This document shows positions 51,523-59,231 of a DNA stretch of 64,000 nucleotides, one piece after another. Origin of the DNA: Bordetella hinzii LMG 13501 (lineage in GTDB: Bacteria; Pseudomonadota; Gammaproteobacteria; Burkholderiales; Burkholderiaceae_B); the NCBI RefSeq assembly GCF_001548475.1, contig NZ_LRUJ01000001.1, positions 186,001 through 250,000 on the forward strand, given 5' to 3'. Both the position numbers and the translations under genes were made by a program. The number at the start of each line of letters is the position of its first letter. Position 1 is the first letter of the stretch. The notes under the pieces are model-generated. The model made no database searches. It saw only the letters and a program-made list of their open reading frames with translations, and was not told where the DNA came from.

Positions 51523-53367
51523 ATGCTTTCGCTGTTCCAGCGCAAACGGGTGCCGCTGGCCACCGCCACCGCGCCACCTCCTGTCGAGCCTGCCAAAGGG
51601 CTGACGCCACCGCAGTCGGCCACATCGCTGCTGGCGGAGCCGCGCCGGCAGCGACTGCTGGAACACATCTGGCAGCGCACCTCGCTGTCGCGTCGGCAGT
51701 TCCGCTCGCTGTACCTGGCGCCGCTGGAGCGCTACGCCGAGTTGGTCCAGCAGTTCCCGGCCTCGGAGGCGCATCACCATGCCTGGCCGGGCGGCATGCT
51801 GGACCACGGCCTGGAGATCGTGGCCTACGCGCTCAAACTGAGGCAGTCCCACTTGCTCCCGGCCGGCGCCTCGCCCGAGGCCCAGGCCGCGCAAGCCGAG
51901 GCCTGGACCGCCGGGACCGCCTACGCCGCGTTGCTGCACGACATTGGCAAGATCGCGGTCGACCTGCACGTCGAGCAGGCCGATGGCCTGGTCTGGCACC
52001 CCTGGCACGGGCCGCTGCGGCAGCCGTACCGCTTTCGTTACCGGACGGATCGCGAGTACCGGCTGCATGGCGCCGCCACGGGACTGCTCTACACCCGTGT
52101 GCTCGATGCCGGCATCCTCGACTGGCTGAGCGACTACCAGGACCTGTGGTCGGCGCTGCTGTACGTGCTGGCGGGCCAGTACGAGCATGCCGGCACGCTG
52201 GGAGAGCTGGTCGTCAAGGCTGACCAGGCATCGGTGGCCCTGGCGCTCGGCGGTGATCCGGCCAGGGCGATGGCGGCGCCGAAGCATGCGTTGCAGCGCA
52301 AGCTGCTGGATGGTCTGCGCTACCTGCTGCGCGAGGAATTCAAGCTGAACCAGCCTGGCGGCCCGTCGGATGGGTGGCTGACCCCGGAGGCACTCTGGCT
52401 CGTCAGCAAGACAGTCAGCGACAAGCTGCGCGCACACCTCCTGTCGCAGGGCATCGAAGGCATTCCATCGAACAACACCGCCGTCTTCACGGTGCTCCAG
52501 GACCATGGCATCGTGCAGCCCGCCCCGGATGGGAAGGCGATCTGGCGGGCGACAGTCACGAGCGGCACCGGCTGGTCCCACAGCTTTACCTTCCTGCGCC
52601 TGTCGCCGGCCTTGATTTGGGAGTCGGGCGAGCGTCCCGCACCGTTCTCCGGCACGGTCACCACGGAAGAGCCCCTCCCTGGCGATGAGACAGCGCCGGC
52701 CTCCGCCGGCATCCCGGCCACCTCACCGTCTCCTGGGGTGGCGGATTCCCCGGCCGGGATCGCGGACCCGGTCTCCGATCTGCTGTCGATGCTTGATGCG
52801 TCCGACGCAGCCACCACCAGTGCATCGTCCGCCAGCGCGGAACCGCCATCACCATCCGCCGCCGCAACTGCGGCAGTGACTCATTTGTCGCCGACCAGTC
52901 CTGCCACCATGCCGGCTCCCACGAAGGCCACGCCGTCCGGGGAAGACTTCATTGCCTGGCTCAAGCAAGGCATCGAATCGCGCAAGCTCATCATCAACGA
53001 TGCGAAGGCACTGGTGCATACCGTCGATGGCACGGCGTACCTGGTCAGCCCCGGCGTTTTCCAGCGCTACGTGCAGGAACATCCGGAGATCCAGGTGCTG
53101 GCCCGGCAGGACAATCTGCACGACTGGCAATGGGTGCAAAAGCGCTTCGAGAAGCTGGGACTGCACCGCAAACAGGACAGCGGCCTGAACATCTGGACCT
53201 GCGAAGTCACCGGGCCGCGCAAGTCGCGGCGGTTGCACGGCTATCTGTTGGCGACGCCTTCGACATTGTTCGCGGAAGTCCCGCCGGACAACCCCTACCT
53301 GTCCCTGGCGCGGAATTCAGCGCCCCCGGGCACAACGCATGCCAGATGCCTGCGACCAGATGACTGA
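51523..53367 (+). CDS. traI: MobH-family relaxase (TraI_2 domain)
   Basis: The 614-residue relaxase nicks oriT to start transfer. Its N-terminal domain is HD-type: HHHAWPGGMLDHGLE with H84-H86 and H95, then LLHDIGK with H139-D140. The remaining metal ligands are likely in the WSALLYVLAGQYEH segment. A Pro/Ser/Thr-rich linker (about 390-470) leads to a C-terminal domain (about 475-600) typical of MobH proteins. The ATG at 51523 follows CCAGGATGTCGCC; the frame is open upstream through the candidate oriT. This relaxase class identifies the ICEclc/PAGI-2 group. Confidence 0.94.
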   Translation: MLSLFQRKRVPLATATAPPPVEPAKGLTPPQSATSLLAEPRRQRLLEHIWQRTSLSRRQFRSLYLAPLERYAELVQQFPASEAHHHAWPGGMLDHGLEIVAYALKLRQSHLLPAGASPEAQAAQAEAWTAGTAYAALLHDIGKIAVDLHVEQADGLVWHPWHGPLRQPYRFRYRTDREYRLHGAATGLLYTRVLDAGILDWLSDYQDLWSALLYVLAGQYEHAGTLGELVVKADQASVALALGGDPARAMAAPKHALQRKLLDGLRYLLREEFKLNQPGGPSDGWLTPEALWLVSKTVSDKLRAHLLSQGIEGIPSNNTAVFTVLQDHGIVQPAPDGKAIWRATVTSGTGWSHSFTFLRLSPALIWESGERPAPFSGTVTTEEPLPGDETAPASAGIPATSPSPGVADSPAGIADPVSDLLSMLDASDAATTSASSASAEPPSPSAAATAAVTHLSPTSPATMPAPTKATPSGEDFIAWLKQGIESRKLIINDAKALVHTVDGTAYLVSPGVFQRYVQEHPEIQVLARQDNLHDWQWVQKRFEKLGLHRKQDSGLNIWTCEVTGPRKSRRLHGYLLATPSTLFAEVPPDNPYLSLARNSAPPGTTHARCLRPDD

Positions 53368-53390
53368 CCGGCCAAGCCCGCGTTGCCGGG

Positions 53391-53690
53391 CTATTCGATG
53401 GTGTCCTGTTCCCCGGACAGTCGCGATTCGGTCGCGGCCATCAGTGCCGCGGCCGAGCACCCCAGCCCCTTCGCGATCCGCAGGATCAACACCAGCGTGG
53501 GCATGTGCTCGCCGCGCTCGATCTTGCCCATGTGCGACCGGGCGATGCCCGCCTGTTCCGCGAGCACCTCCTGCGCCAGCCCCTGCGCAGACCGGGCCTC
53601 GCGCACGGCAACGCCGAAAGCGCGCGCTGGCTCGCTTTCATAGGTTCTTGTCCCTGCGGGTCTGCCGCGTTGCACCGATCGCTTCTGCAT
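53391..53690 (-). CDS. XRE-family transcriptional regulator
   Basis: The 99-residue protein has an N-terminal basic segment (MQKRSVQRGRPAGTR) and a typical HTH_3 domain (about 30-85: VREARSAQGLAQEVLAEQAGIARSHMGKIERGEHMPTL). It is divergent from the HTH-less LysR-like gene. In this ICE family such a pair often lies next to the integrase. It probably represses the intergenic promoter through the TTAAAC repeats there. Confidence 0.92.
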   Translation of the reverse strand: MQKRSVQRGRPAGTRTYESEPARAFGVAVREARSAQGLAQEVLAEQAGIARSHMGKIERGEHMPTLVLILRIAKGLGCSAAALMAATESRLSGEQDTIE

Positions 53691-53718
53691 CAGCAGAAGC
53701 GTCACGCGCCAAGCGGAT

Positions 53719-53734
53719 TTAAACCACGTTAAAC
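53719..53734. promoter_or_regulatory. Direct repeat TTAAAC-N4-TTAAAC, candidate XRE operator
   Basis: Two TTAAAC hexamers start 10 bp apart (53719 and 53729) in the gap between the divergent XRE and LysR-like genes. The one-turn spacing suits a dimeric HTH repressor. Confidence 0.5.
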
Positions 53735-53794
53735 TTATCTCATTGACTGGTCGTGCCCGGTTTTTTCCAGTGTCGGCGTTGTGCAGGTGACACG

Positions 53795-54418
53795 ATGATC
53801 GCTTCCGATCCTTTGAACATTGCCCTGTCGGACTGCCTGGCCTATCCCCGGTTGTCGGTGCCGATGGCGGAACATCGCCGGCGCCATCCGAACCACCCCA
53901 TTCGCCTTCATGAAGAACGCCTGGAGGATCTGCATCGAGGACTGCTCGCGGGGGCTTTCGAGGCAGGCCTCTGCCAGTCGCCCGCAGCACCGGAAGGCAT
54001 CGATGTCCGCCCCGTCTGGCAAGACGCGCTGGCATTGGCCGTGTCGGCCCACCACCCCTTGCTGGCGTTCGCGTCAGTGTCCCTGGAGCAGGCCGCCGAC
54101 AACCCGTGGATCGCCCTGGATGCCCGCGACTTTGTGGGCTACTGCGGGCAGATCGACACGCTGCTGATGGCGGCCGGCGTCTTCCCCTCGGACGTCACGA
54201 CGGCCACCTCGTTCGGGTTGATGATGACCTTGGTGGCCGCCGGCTACGGTGTCTGCCTCGCACCCGTCGCCCGCATCGAGGGCCATCGTCCCCTGGGCGT
54301 TTTCCAGCGTCCGTTGCAAGAGGGAGCGCTGACGCTCACCACGTACTTCCTGAGCCGTCGAAATACGGACAGCACCCGCCTGGAGCCGTTCTTCCAAGCG
54401 CTCCAGGCAAACGCCTGA
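53795..54418 (+). CDS. LysR-type effector-binding domain without HTH
   Basis: The 207-residue protein corresponds only to the C-terminal effector domain of LysR regulators: DPLNIALSDCLAYPRLSVPM at the start, a periplasmic-binding-protein fold, and MTLVAAGYGVCLAPVAR near the end. No HTH-coding sequence precedes it in any frame that I can see. ATG at 53795 is preferred, although GTG at 53753 would add 14 residues. It may act as a sensor partner for the divergent XRE protein. It resembles the effector domain of the LysR at 35039. Confidence 0.85.
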   Translation: MIASDPLNIALSDCLAYPRLSVPMAEHRRRHPNHPIRLHEERLEDLHRGLLAGAFEAGLCQSPAAPEGIDVRPVWQDALALAVSAHHPLLAFASVSLEQAADNPWIALDARDFVGYCGQIDTLLMAAGVFPSDVTTATSFGLMMTLVAAGYGVCLAPVARIEGHRPLGVFQRPLQEGALTLTTYFLSRRNTDSTRLEPFFQALQANA

Positions 54419-54445
54419 CCGAACTTCGACGCGACCCTGGCTTCA

Positions 54446-56371
54446 TCAGACTCTAGGCGTCGCTTCGGCGGCATCGGCAGCGACGGCTTCGCGCACCAGC
54501 CGCTGCACGCCTTGCCGGACCTGCTCAGGGAACTCGGTCGTCACGACTGGCTCGCTCGCCTGCATGCACTGTGCGGCCACCAACCGCGCGGCAAGGTGCA
54601 GGTTCGTTGGATTGACGGCTTCGATGGCCGGCCGTGTCCCGAGAGCCTCGTACGAGCGCAGAAGAGCGTGGTAGATGTCCCAGGTGTCGATACCCCGTGG
54701 CAGTTGCTTCAGGACGGACTGGACCAGCCTGCGCTTGAGCGGATCGAGTTGCCAGTCCGGCACCCGCTGCCCGCGATGCCCCATGTGGATCGACAGCAGG
54801 TTGCCGGCCTGGATCTCGTAGGTGATCCAGCGGCGCGACTTGCCCGCGAGCCTGGCGTAGTCCGCCACCGAGAGGTTGTGTGGTGCCTCGAAGGTCTCCA
54901 GCACTTGCAGGCGTTCGCGCTGCGCCTCCGACAGGCGCGGCCGTGCGTACTCGGGCATGCGCACGGCCGACAGCCGCTGCACCGATGCCGGCGCTTCAAG
55001 TTGGTCGGGCGTTGGCGCGGTCACGATCAGTTGCGGCGCAGTGAGGTCGACCACCGGAGACTGCACGGCCGCCTGGCCGGCGATGGTCGGCAGGCCCTGA
55101 AGCGTGATGGTCAGATGCCGGCTGGCAACCTCGACCTGGTTCTGCTCGAACAGGTCCAGGCGATCGGCCCAGTCCTGCATCATGACACGGCGCTGCTCGA
55201 CGTATTCGGCATGGTTGTAGGTCGCGCTGATCCTGTCTGGATCGGCATGCGAGAGCTGGGCGTCCACCCACTTCTTCGGGTAGCCGAGTTCATTCAGCGC
55301 CGTCGAGATCGTTGCCCGGATGCCATGCCCCGTGAGTTGGTCCTCGTAGCCCATGCGCTTGAGCGCGGCGTTGAGCGTGTTCTCGCTGATCGGGTTCTTC
55401 AGGCACCAGTCGCCGGGGATGAGATAAACCTGGGCCGGCTTGAAGTTGTCGAGCAGGTGGCGAACGATCTCCTGCGCCTGCACCGACAGCGGCACGATGT
55501 AGGGTGGGATGTCGATCAGGCGCTTGCGCTTCTTCCTGGTGAGCAGCTTGCGCTGCTTGAGCCTGGCTACGGGGATGATCCACAGGCCCCGGTCGAGGTC
55601 GAACTGATCGGGCGTGGCAAAGCGAAGCTCGCCGGTGCGCACACCGGTGAGCATCAGCAGCCGGATGCCCAACTGCGTGTTCAGGCGCCCGCGGTACTTG
55701 CGCAGCGTCTGCAGCATGGCCGGCAACTCGTGCATGCGCAGGAACGGGTTGTGTTCGACCGGCGGCAAGGGCAGCGCGACCACTTCCAGGTCCCTGGACG
55801 GGTTCTCGCCCATGTTGGGGATCGCCACCGTTGCGTAGGTGAACAACTGGGCGAACCAGGTCCTCAGCTTTTCGGCCACCGACAGCGAGCCGCGCTTTTC
55901 CACCTTGCCGATGATGTCCAGCAGGTGCGCGCGGGTGATCTCGTAGATGGTCAGGTGCCGCAGCGATGGGAACACATCTTTCTTGAAGACGCGCCCGATC
56001 TGCTCCAGGCTGGTCTGCCGTCCTTCCTCCAGCGAGAGCCGGCGATGGGCCAGCCATTGCTCGTAGACGGCCATGAAGGTGTGCTCGCCGGCCAGGACGA
56101 TCGCATGCCGCTTGCGCTTGCGTTCGCTGTGGGGATTGACGCCCTTGGCGAGCAGCGAGCGGGCTTCATCGCGAAGCGCACGGGCGTCCTTCAGCGAGAG
56201 CGCTGGATACGTGCCAAAGGACATGCGGTCGCGCTTGCCGCCCCACGAGAAGCGGAAGTGCCACGCCTTTGCACCGGTGGCTGAAACAAAGAGGGAAAGG
56301 CCGTCTGTGTCGGCCAGGGTGTACGGTTTGCCGGTCGCCTTGGCCTGGCGAACCGTGAGGTCCGAAAGCAT
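54446..56371 (-). CDS. int: P4-type tyrosine recombinase, ICEclc IntB13-like integrase
   Basis: The 641-residue recombinase integrates the ICE at tRNA-Gly and excises it. An N-terminal DUF4102 arm-binding domain (about 1-85) precedes a core-binding region (about 95-200) and the catalytic domain. The catalytic set is R245 (GVRTGE), H349-x-x-R352 (GHGIR), H375 (LSHAD) and Y385 (ATYNHAEY). The C-terminal extension beyond residue 410 (about 230 residues, including a HTH-like VADYARLAGKSRRWITYEI) is the feature shared with IntB13 of ICEclc. The gene is transcribed away from the tRNA in the same direction. Confidence 0.96.
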   Translation of the reverse strand: MLSDLTVRQAKATGKPYTLADTDGLSLFVSATGAKAWHFRFSWGGKRDRMSFGTYPALSLKDARALRDEARSLLAKGVNPHSERKRKRHAIVLAGEHTFMAVYEQWLAHRRLSLEEGRQTSLEQIGRVFKKDVFPSLRHLTIYEITRAHLLDIIGKVEKRGSLSVAEKLRTWFAQLFTYATVAIPNMGENPSRDLEVVALPLPPVEHNPFLRMHELPAMLQTLRKYRGRLNTQLGIRLLMLTGVRTGELRFATPDQFDLDRGLWIIPVARLKQRKLLTRKKRKRLIDIPPYIVPLSVQAQEIVRHLLDNFKPAQVYLIPGDWCLKNPISENTLNAALKRMGYEDQLTGHGIRATISTALNELGYPKKWVDAQLSHADPDRISATYNHAEYVEQRRVMMQDWADRLDLFEQNQVEVASRHLTITLQGLPTIAGQAAVQSPVVDLTAPQLIVTAPTPDQLEAPASVQRLSAVRMPEYARPRLSEAQRERLQVLETFEAPHNLSVADYARLAGKSRRWITYEIQAGNLLSIHMGHRGQRVPDWQLDPLKRRLVQSVLKQLPRGIDTWDIYHALLRSYEALGTRPAIEAVNPTNLHLAARLVAAQCMQASEPVVTTEFPEQVRQGVQRLVREAVAADAAEATPRV

Positions 56372-56436
56372 GATCCCAACTCCTTGAAAGCGAGTTGAGT
56401 GCCATGTTTCCCGTCGGGCCCCGGCTCCCCCAGCAA

Positions 56437-56464
56437 CAATGCGGAACTGGGAAGCTCCGCATTG
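56437..56464. repeat. 9-bp stem-loop between integrase and attachment site
   Basis: CAATGCGGA (56437-56445) and TCCGCATTG (56456-56464) pair perfectly around a 10-base loop. It lies in the int leader, 66 bases upstream of the int start codon, and could affect int expression or recombination. Confidence 0.6.
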
Positions 56465-56504
56465 CGATGTACCACTTAATGTACCGGTTTTGACCGGCTG
56501 TCAG

Positions 56505-56601
56505 TGGATTTCGCTGGACGTCACTGGAACGGGTTTTCCGAAAAAACCGAACCGTGACAATGACTTGCAGCACTCCATGGACTTCCTTGGAACACCATGG
56601 A
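56505..56601. repeat. Two triplets of TGGA repeats with 10-bp phasing
   Basis: TGGA starts at 56505, 56515 and 56525, then at 56578, 56588 and 56598: two sets of three, each exactly one helical turn apart. The sets are 73 bp apart, and a further TGGA begins the tRNA 3' end at 56611. They lie between int and the att core and probably are integrase or accessory-protein arm sites. Confidence 0.65.
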
Positions 56602-56610
56602 AAGTTGAAG

Positions 56611-56628
56611 TGGAGCGGGTGATGGGAA
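56611..56628. other. att: ICE attachment core (attR or attL) at the tRNA-Gly 3' end
   Basis: The element boundary is taken at the last ~18 bases of tRNA-Gly (TGGAGCGGGTGATGGGAA on the plus strand), which ICEclc-type integrases use as att core. The length is inferred from the family. No second copy is in the window, so the partner site lies beyond the left edge. Confidence 0.7.
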
Positions 56629-56684
56629 TCGAACCCACGCTTGAGGCTTGGGAAGCCGCCGTTCTACCATTGAACTACACCCGC
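56611..56684 (-). tRNA. glyU: tRNA-Gly (anticodon CCC)
   Basis: A 74-nt cloverleaf with encoded CCA: 7-bp acceptor stem GCGGGTG/CACCCGC, D-arm with TTCAATGGTAGAA, anticodon loop TTCCCAA giving CCC, and T-arm GGGTTCGATTCCC. Its intact sequence after integration shows that the ICE restored the 3' end. It is transcribed towards int, so read-through is possible. Confidence 0.97.
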
Positions 56685-56697
56685 CTTGGGGAGGCTG

Positions 56698-56728
56698 GCG
56701 CTGATGCCGGCAGGGCCGGCATCAGCGC
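56698..56728. terminator. Perfect 14-bp hairpin between the Bug operon and tRNA-Gly
   Basis: GCGCTGATGCCGGC, loop AGG, then the exact complement. It lies downstream of the last gene of the minus-strand catabolic operon and 14 bases upstream of the tRNA. No T-run follows on the minus strand, so a classic intrinsic terminator is uncertain. It could also be the tRNA leader. Confidence 0.6.
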
Positions 56729-56736
56729 AGGCGCGA

Positions 56737-56742
56737 ATTATA
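56737..56742 (-). promoter_or_regulatory. Consensus -10 box of the tRNA-Gly promoter
   Basis: TATAAT on the minus strand, about 53 bases upstream of the tRNA 5' end. No good -35 is visible at 16-18 bp. Transcription would start near the hairpin at 56698-56728. Confidence 0.6.
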
Positions 56743-56778
56743 GCCTGCCTTTTGGCCGCCTGGGGCCCCCGGCCCGCG

Positions 56779-57738
56779 CTATTCCACCCAGGGCGTCCGG
56801 GCCCAGATCTGGCGCAGGCGGGCATCATCGCCCTTCAGACGCTCCTGCCACTGCGGGCCGTCCACATAATCCATTTCCGTGAACTGCTGCTTCATCTGGG
56901 CCTGGAAGTCAGGGTTGGCGGCGACCTTGCCCAGCGCCTGCCGCAGCTTTTCGGCCACATCGGCGGGCAGCCCCTTGGGCGCGACGATGCCGCGCTCGGA
57001 GGCAAACACCAGGTTCACGCCCAACTCCTTGAACGTAGGCACATCCGGCCCCAGCGGCGAGCGTTTTTCGCTCGCCTGCGCCAACACCCGCATGTTCTTG
57101 CCGTTATAGGGCATGACTTCGCCCAGGTTCAGGCCCCCGATGACGGTATGCCCGCCCAGCACCGAGCTGCGCAGCGGGCCGGCGCCGTTGAAAGGCACGT
57201 GGTTCAGCTTGGTGCCCGTCAGGGCCTGGAACAGCACCAGCGCCAGGTGATCGTCGGTGCCCACGCCCGTCGACCCATAGCTGACCGCGACGGGTTTTTC
57301 CCGGGCCGCGGCGATCAGCGCATCCAGCGTCTTGTAGGGGCTGTCGCTGGCCACGCTGAAGGCGCTGGGGTCGCGCACCAGGTTGGCCAGATAGGTGAAG
57401 TCCTGGCCGGTGAAGCCGGCCTTGCGTTCGATCGGCAGCGAGACGAGCCCTGGCATGTTCGTCATGGCCAGCGTGTAGCCGTCGGGCTTGGCCCGCGCCA
57501 CATAGGACAGCGCGATCGCGCTGGAAGCGCCCGGCTTGTTTTGCACCACCACGGTGGTGCCCAGCTCCTTTTCCAGGAACACGGCCAGCGAGCGGGCCGT
57601 CAGGTCCGTGCCGCCGCCGGGCGCAAAGCCGACGATGAGTTCGATCGGCCGGTCGGGCCAGGCCCAGGCGGGCAATGCGGCGCAAAAGCCGGCGACAGAC
57701 AGCGCGACGCGCGCCAGGGTCCTGCACGATAAAGCCAT
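56779..57738 (-). CDS. Bug-family (TctC-like) periplasmic substrate-binding protein
   Basis: The 319-residue exported binding protein has a signal peptide (LSVAGFCAALPAWAWP) and the Bug signature WPDRPIELIVGFAPGGGTDLTAR near the mature N-terminus. Bug proteins bind carboxylates and expanded strongly in Bordetella and Achromobacter. No TctA/TctB permease genes are adjacent, as is common for Bug genes. It is the last gene of the minus-strand catabolic operon whose other members act on 2-hydroxyacids. Confidence 0.95.
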   Translation of the reverse strand: MALSCRTLARVALSVAGFCAALPAWAWPDRPIELIVGFAPGGGTDLTARSLAVFLEKELGTTVVVQNKPGASSAIALSYVARAKPDGYTLAMTNMPGLVSLPIERKAGFTGQDFTYLANLVRDPSAFSVASDSPYKTLDALIAAAREKPVAVSYGSTGVGTDDHLALVLFQALTGTKLNHVPFNGAGPLRSSVLGGHTVIGGLNLGEVMPYNGKNMRVLAQASEKRSPLGPDVPTFKELGVNLVFASERGIVAPKGLPADVAEKLRQALGKVAANPDFQAQMKQQFTEMDYVDGPQWQERLKGDDARLRQIWARTPWVE

Positions 57739-57761
57739 TTTGTGTCTCCAGATATGGGATT

Positions 57762-59231
57762 TCAGGCCGGTCGGCCATCAAGCAAGCACGCAGGCCGCGG
57801 GGCGGCCTGCCAAGGCACCGCGCCGTCCGGGTCAGCGGACAGCACCTTGCCGGGGTTCATCACGCCTTGCGGGTCCAGGGCGCGCTTGATCCGCCGCATC
57901 AGGTCCATTTCCACCGCGCTCTTGTAGCGTTGCAGGTCCGCGACACGGCGCTGGCCGATGCCCTGCTCGGCGCTGATGGAGCCGCCGGCCTCGTGCACGC
58001 GGTCATGCACCAGCCGCTGGATGGCGGCCTGCGCCGCGCCCGCGGGCGGCAACAGGTTGTAGTGAAGATTGCCGTCACCCAGATGGCCGAACACGCGCAT
58101 CGCCACGCCGGGAAAGGCGGCGGCCAGGGCCTGGTCGGTGGCACGCACGAATTCGGGAATCCGCGACGCGGGCAATGAGATGTCGTGCTTGACGCAGTCC
58201 CCGGCCTGGGCGAGCGCCAGCGTGATGCTTTCGCGCAGATGCCAGAACGCGGCGCTTTGCGCGCCGGACACCGACACCGCCGCGTCCAGGGCCTCGCCCG
58301 CCTCCAATCCCCCCGCCAGCACGGCCTCCAGCCGCTGTTGCGCATGCTGTTCGTCTTCGCTGTCGGACATCTCCAACAGCACGCACCAGGCGTCATCGGG
58401 CAGATCGGCAAATGGCAGGCGCTGCCGTGGAAATGCCCGGACCACATCGCGCAGGCAATGGACCGACATGACTTCGAAGGCGGTCAGCGCCGCTCCGAAG
58501 CCCGCGCGGGCGCGCCGCAGCAATTGCAGCGCCTGTGCCAGGCCCGGGACCGCGATCAGCGCGGTGCGCTGGGCGCGCGGCAAAGGAAAGAGCTTGAGCA
58601 CCGCGGCGGTGATGATGCCCAGCGTGCCTTCGCTGCCGATATACAGGTCGCGCAGGTCGTAGCCGGTGTTGTCCTTGCGCAGGCCGCGCAGGCCATCCCA
58701 GATCTCGCCCTGTGGCGTGACCACCTCCAGGCCTAGCGCCAGCTCGCGCGCGTTGCCGTAGCGCAGCACCTGGGTGCCGCCGGCATTGGTGGCCAGGTTG
58801 CCGCCGATGGTGCAGCTGCCTTGCGCGCCGAGCGACAGCGGGAACAGCCGGCCCGCGCGGCGCGCGGCCTCCTGCACCGCCTGCAGCACGCATCCGGCCT
58901 CGACGGTGATCGTGTCGTTGTCCAGGTCCACGGCGCGCACCCGGTTCATGCGCGCCAGCGACAGCACCACGGCCGACGCGCTGGCGTCGGGCGTGGCAGC
59001 GGCCACCTGGCCGGTATTGCCGCCCTGCGGCACCACGGGCACGCCGGCCGCCGCGCACAGGCGCACCACTTGGGCGACTTCGCCGCTATCGGCCGGCCTG
59101 AGCACCGCGATGGCCCGGCCGGTGACGGCGCGGCGCCAGTCGGTCAGGTAAGGCTCGGCATCCGCGCCCGTCAGCACATTGGGCTGGCCCAGGCGGGCCG
59201 CCAGTTCAGCCAGCAGCGCAGCCCGCGTCAT
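57762..59231 (-). CDS. FAD-binding oxidoreductase, D-2-hydroxyacid dehydrogenase (GlcD-like)
   Basis: The 489-residue protein has a PCMH-type FAD domain (about 35-215: PQGGNTG, SLGAQGSCTIGGNLATNAGG) and a GlcD/FAD-oxidase C-terminal domain with the metal-site segment VFGHLGDGNLHYNL and a last motif ISAEQGIGQ. It probably oxidises a D-2-hydroxyacid to the 2-keto acid. It overlaps the following NAD-dependent hydroxyacid dehydrogenase gene by four bases (59228-59231). Confidence 0.93.
   Translation of the reverse strand: MTRAALLAELAARLGQPNVLTGADAEPYLTDWRRAVTGRAIAVLRPADSGEVAQVVRLCAAAGVPVVPQGGNTGQVAAATPDASASAVVLSLARMNRVRAVDLDNDTITVEAGCVLQAVQEAARRAGRLFPLSLGAQGSCTIGGNLATNAGGTQVLRYGNARELALGLEVVTPQGEIWDGLRGLRKDNTGYDLRDLYIGSEGTLGIITAAVLKLFPLPRAQRTALIAVPGLAQALQLLRRARAGFGAALTAFEVMSVHCLRDVVRAFPRQRLPFADLPDDAWCVLLEMSDSEDEQHAQQRLEAVLAGGLEAGEALDAAVSVSGAQSAAFWHLRESITLALAQAGDCVKHDISLPASRIPEFVRATDQALAAAFPGVAMRVFGHLGDGNLHYNLLPPAGAAQAAIQRLVHDRVHEAGGSISAEQGIGQRRVADLQRYKSAVEMDLMRRIKRALDPQGVMNPGKVLSADPDGAVPWQAAPRPACLLDGRPA

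Larger units (their letters stand above)
1..56628. mobile_element. Right part of an ICEclc/PAGI-2-type integrative and conjugative element
   Basis: The sequence shows an MPF_G conjugation gene set in two blocks (8.98-17.4 kb and 45.4-50.5 kb), a MobH-type relaxase, DUF3742, and a 641-residue P4-type integrase beside tRNA-Gly. This combination is characteristic of the ICEclc/PAGI-2 family, whose integrases target tRNA-Gly 3' ends. The right boundary is taken as the 3' end of the tRNA. The left end, coupling protein and pilus-biogenesis genes are not in the window. Two cargo blocks interrupt the backbone: a lower-GC defence-like block (1-8858) and a metabolic block (about 17.4-43.5 kb). The exact right boundary is inferred because no second att copy is visible. 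Confidence 0.9.

Noticed and set aside
56505-56601. CRISPR-like reading of the TGGA repeats
   Set aside because: The unit is only four bases with 6-bp intervals; no CRISPR repeat-spacer structure or cas genes are present.
1-56610. Second attachment-site copy of the tRNA-Gly 3' end
   Set aside because: No other copy of the 18-bp core was found by eye, so the opposite ICE end must be outside the window.
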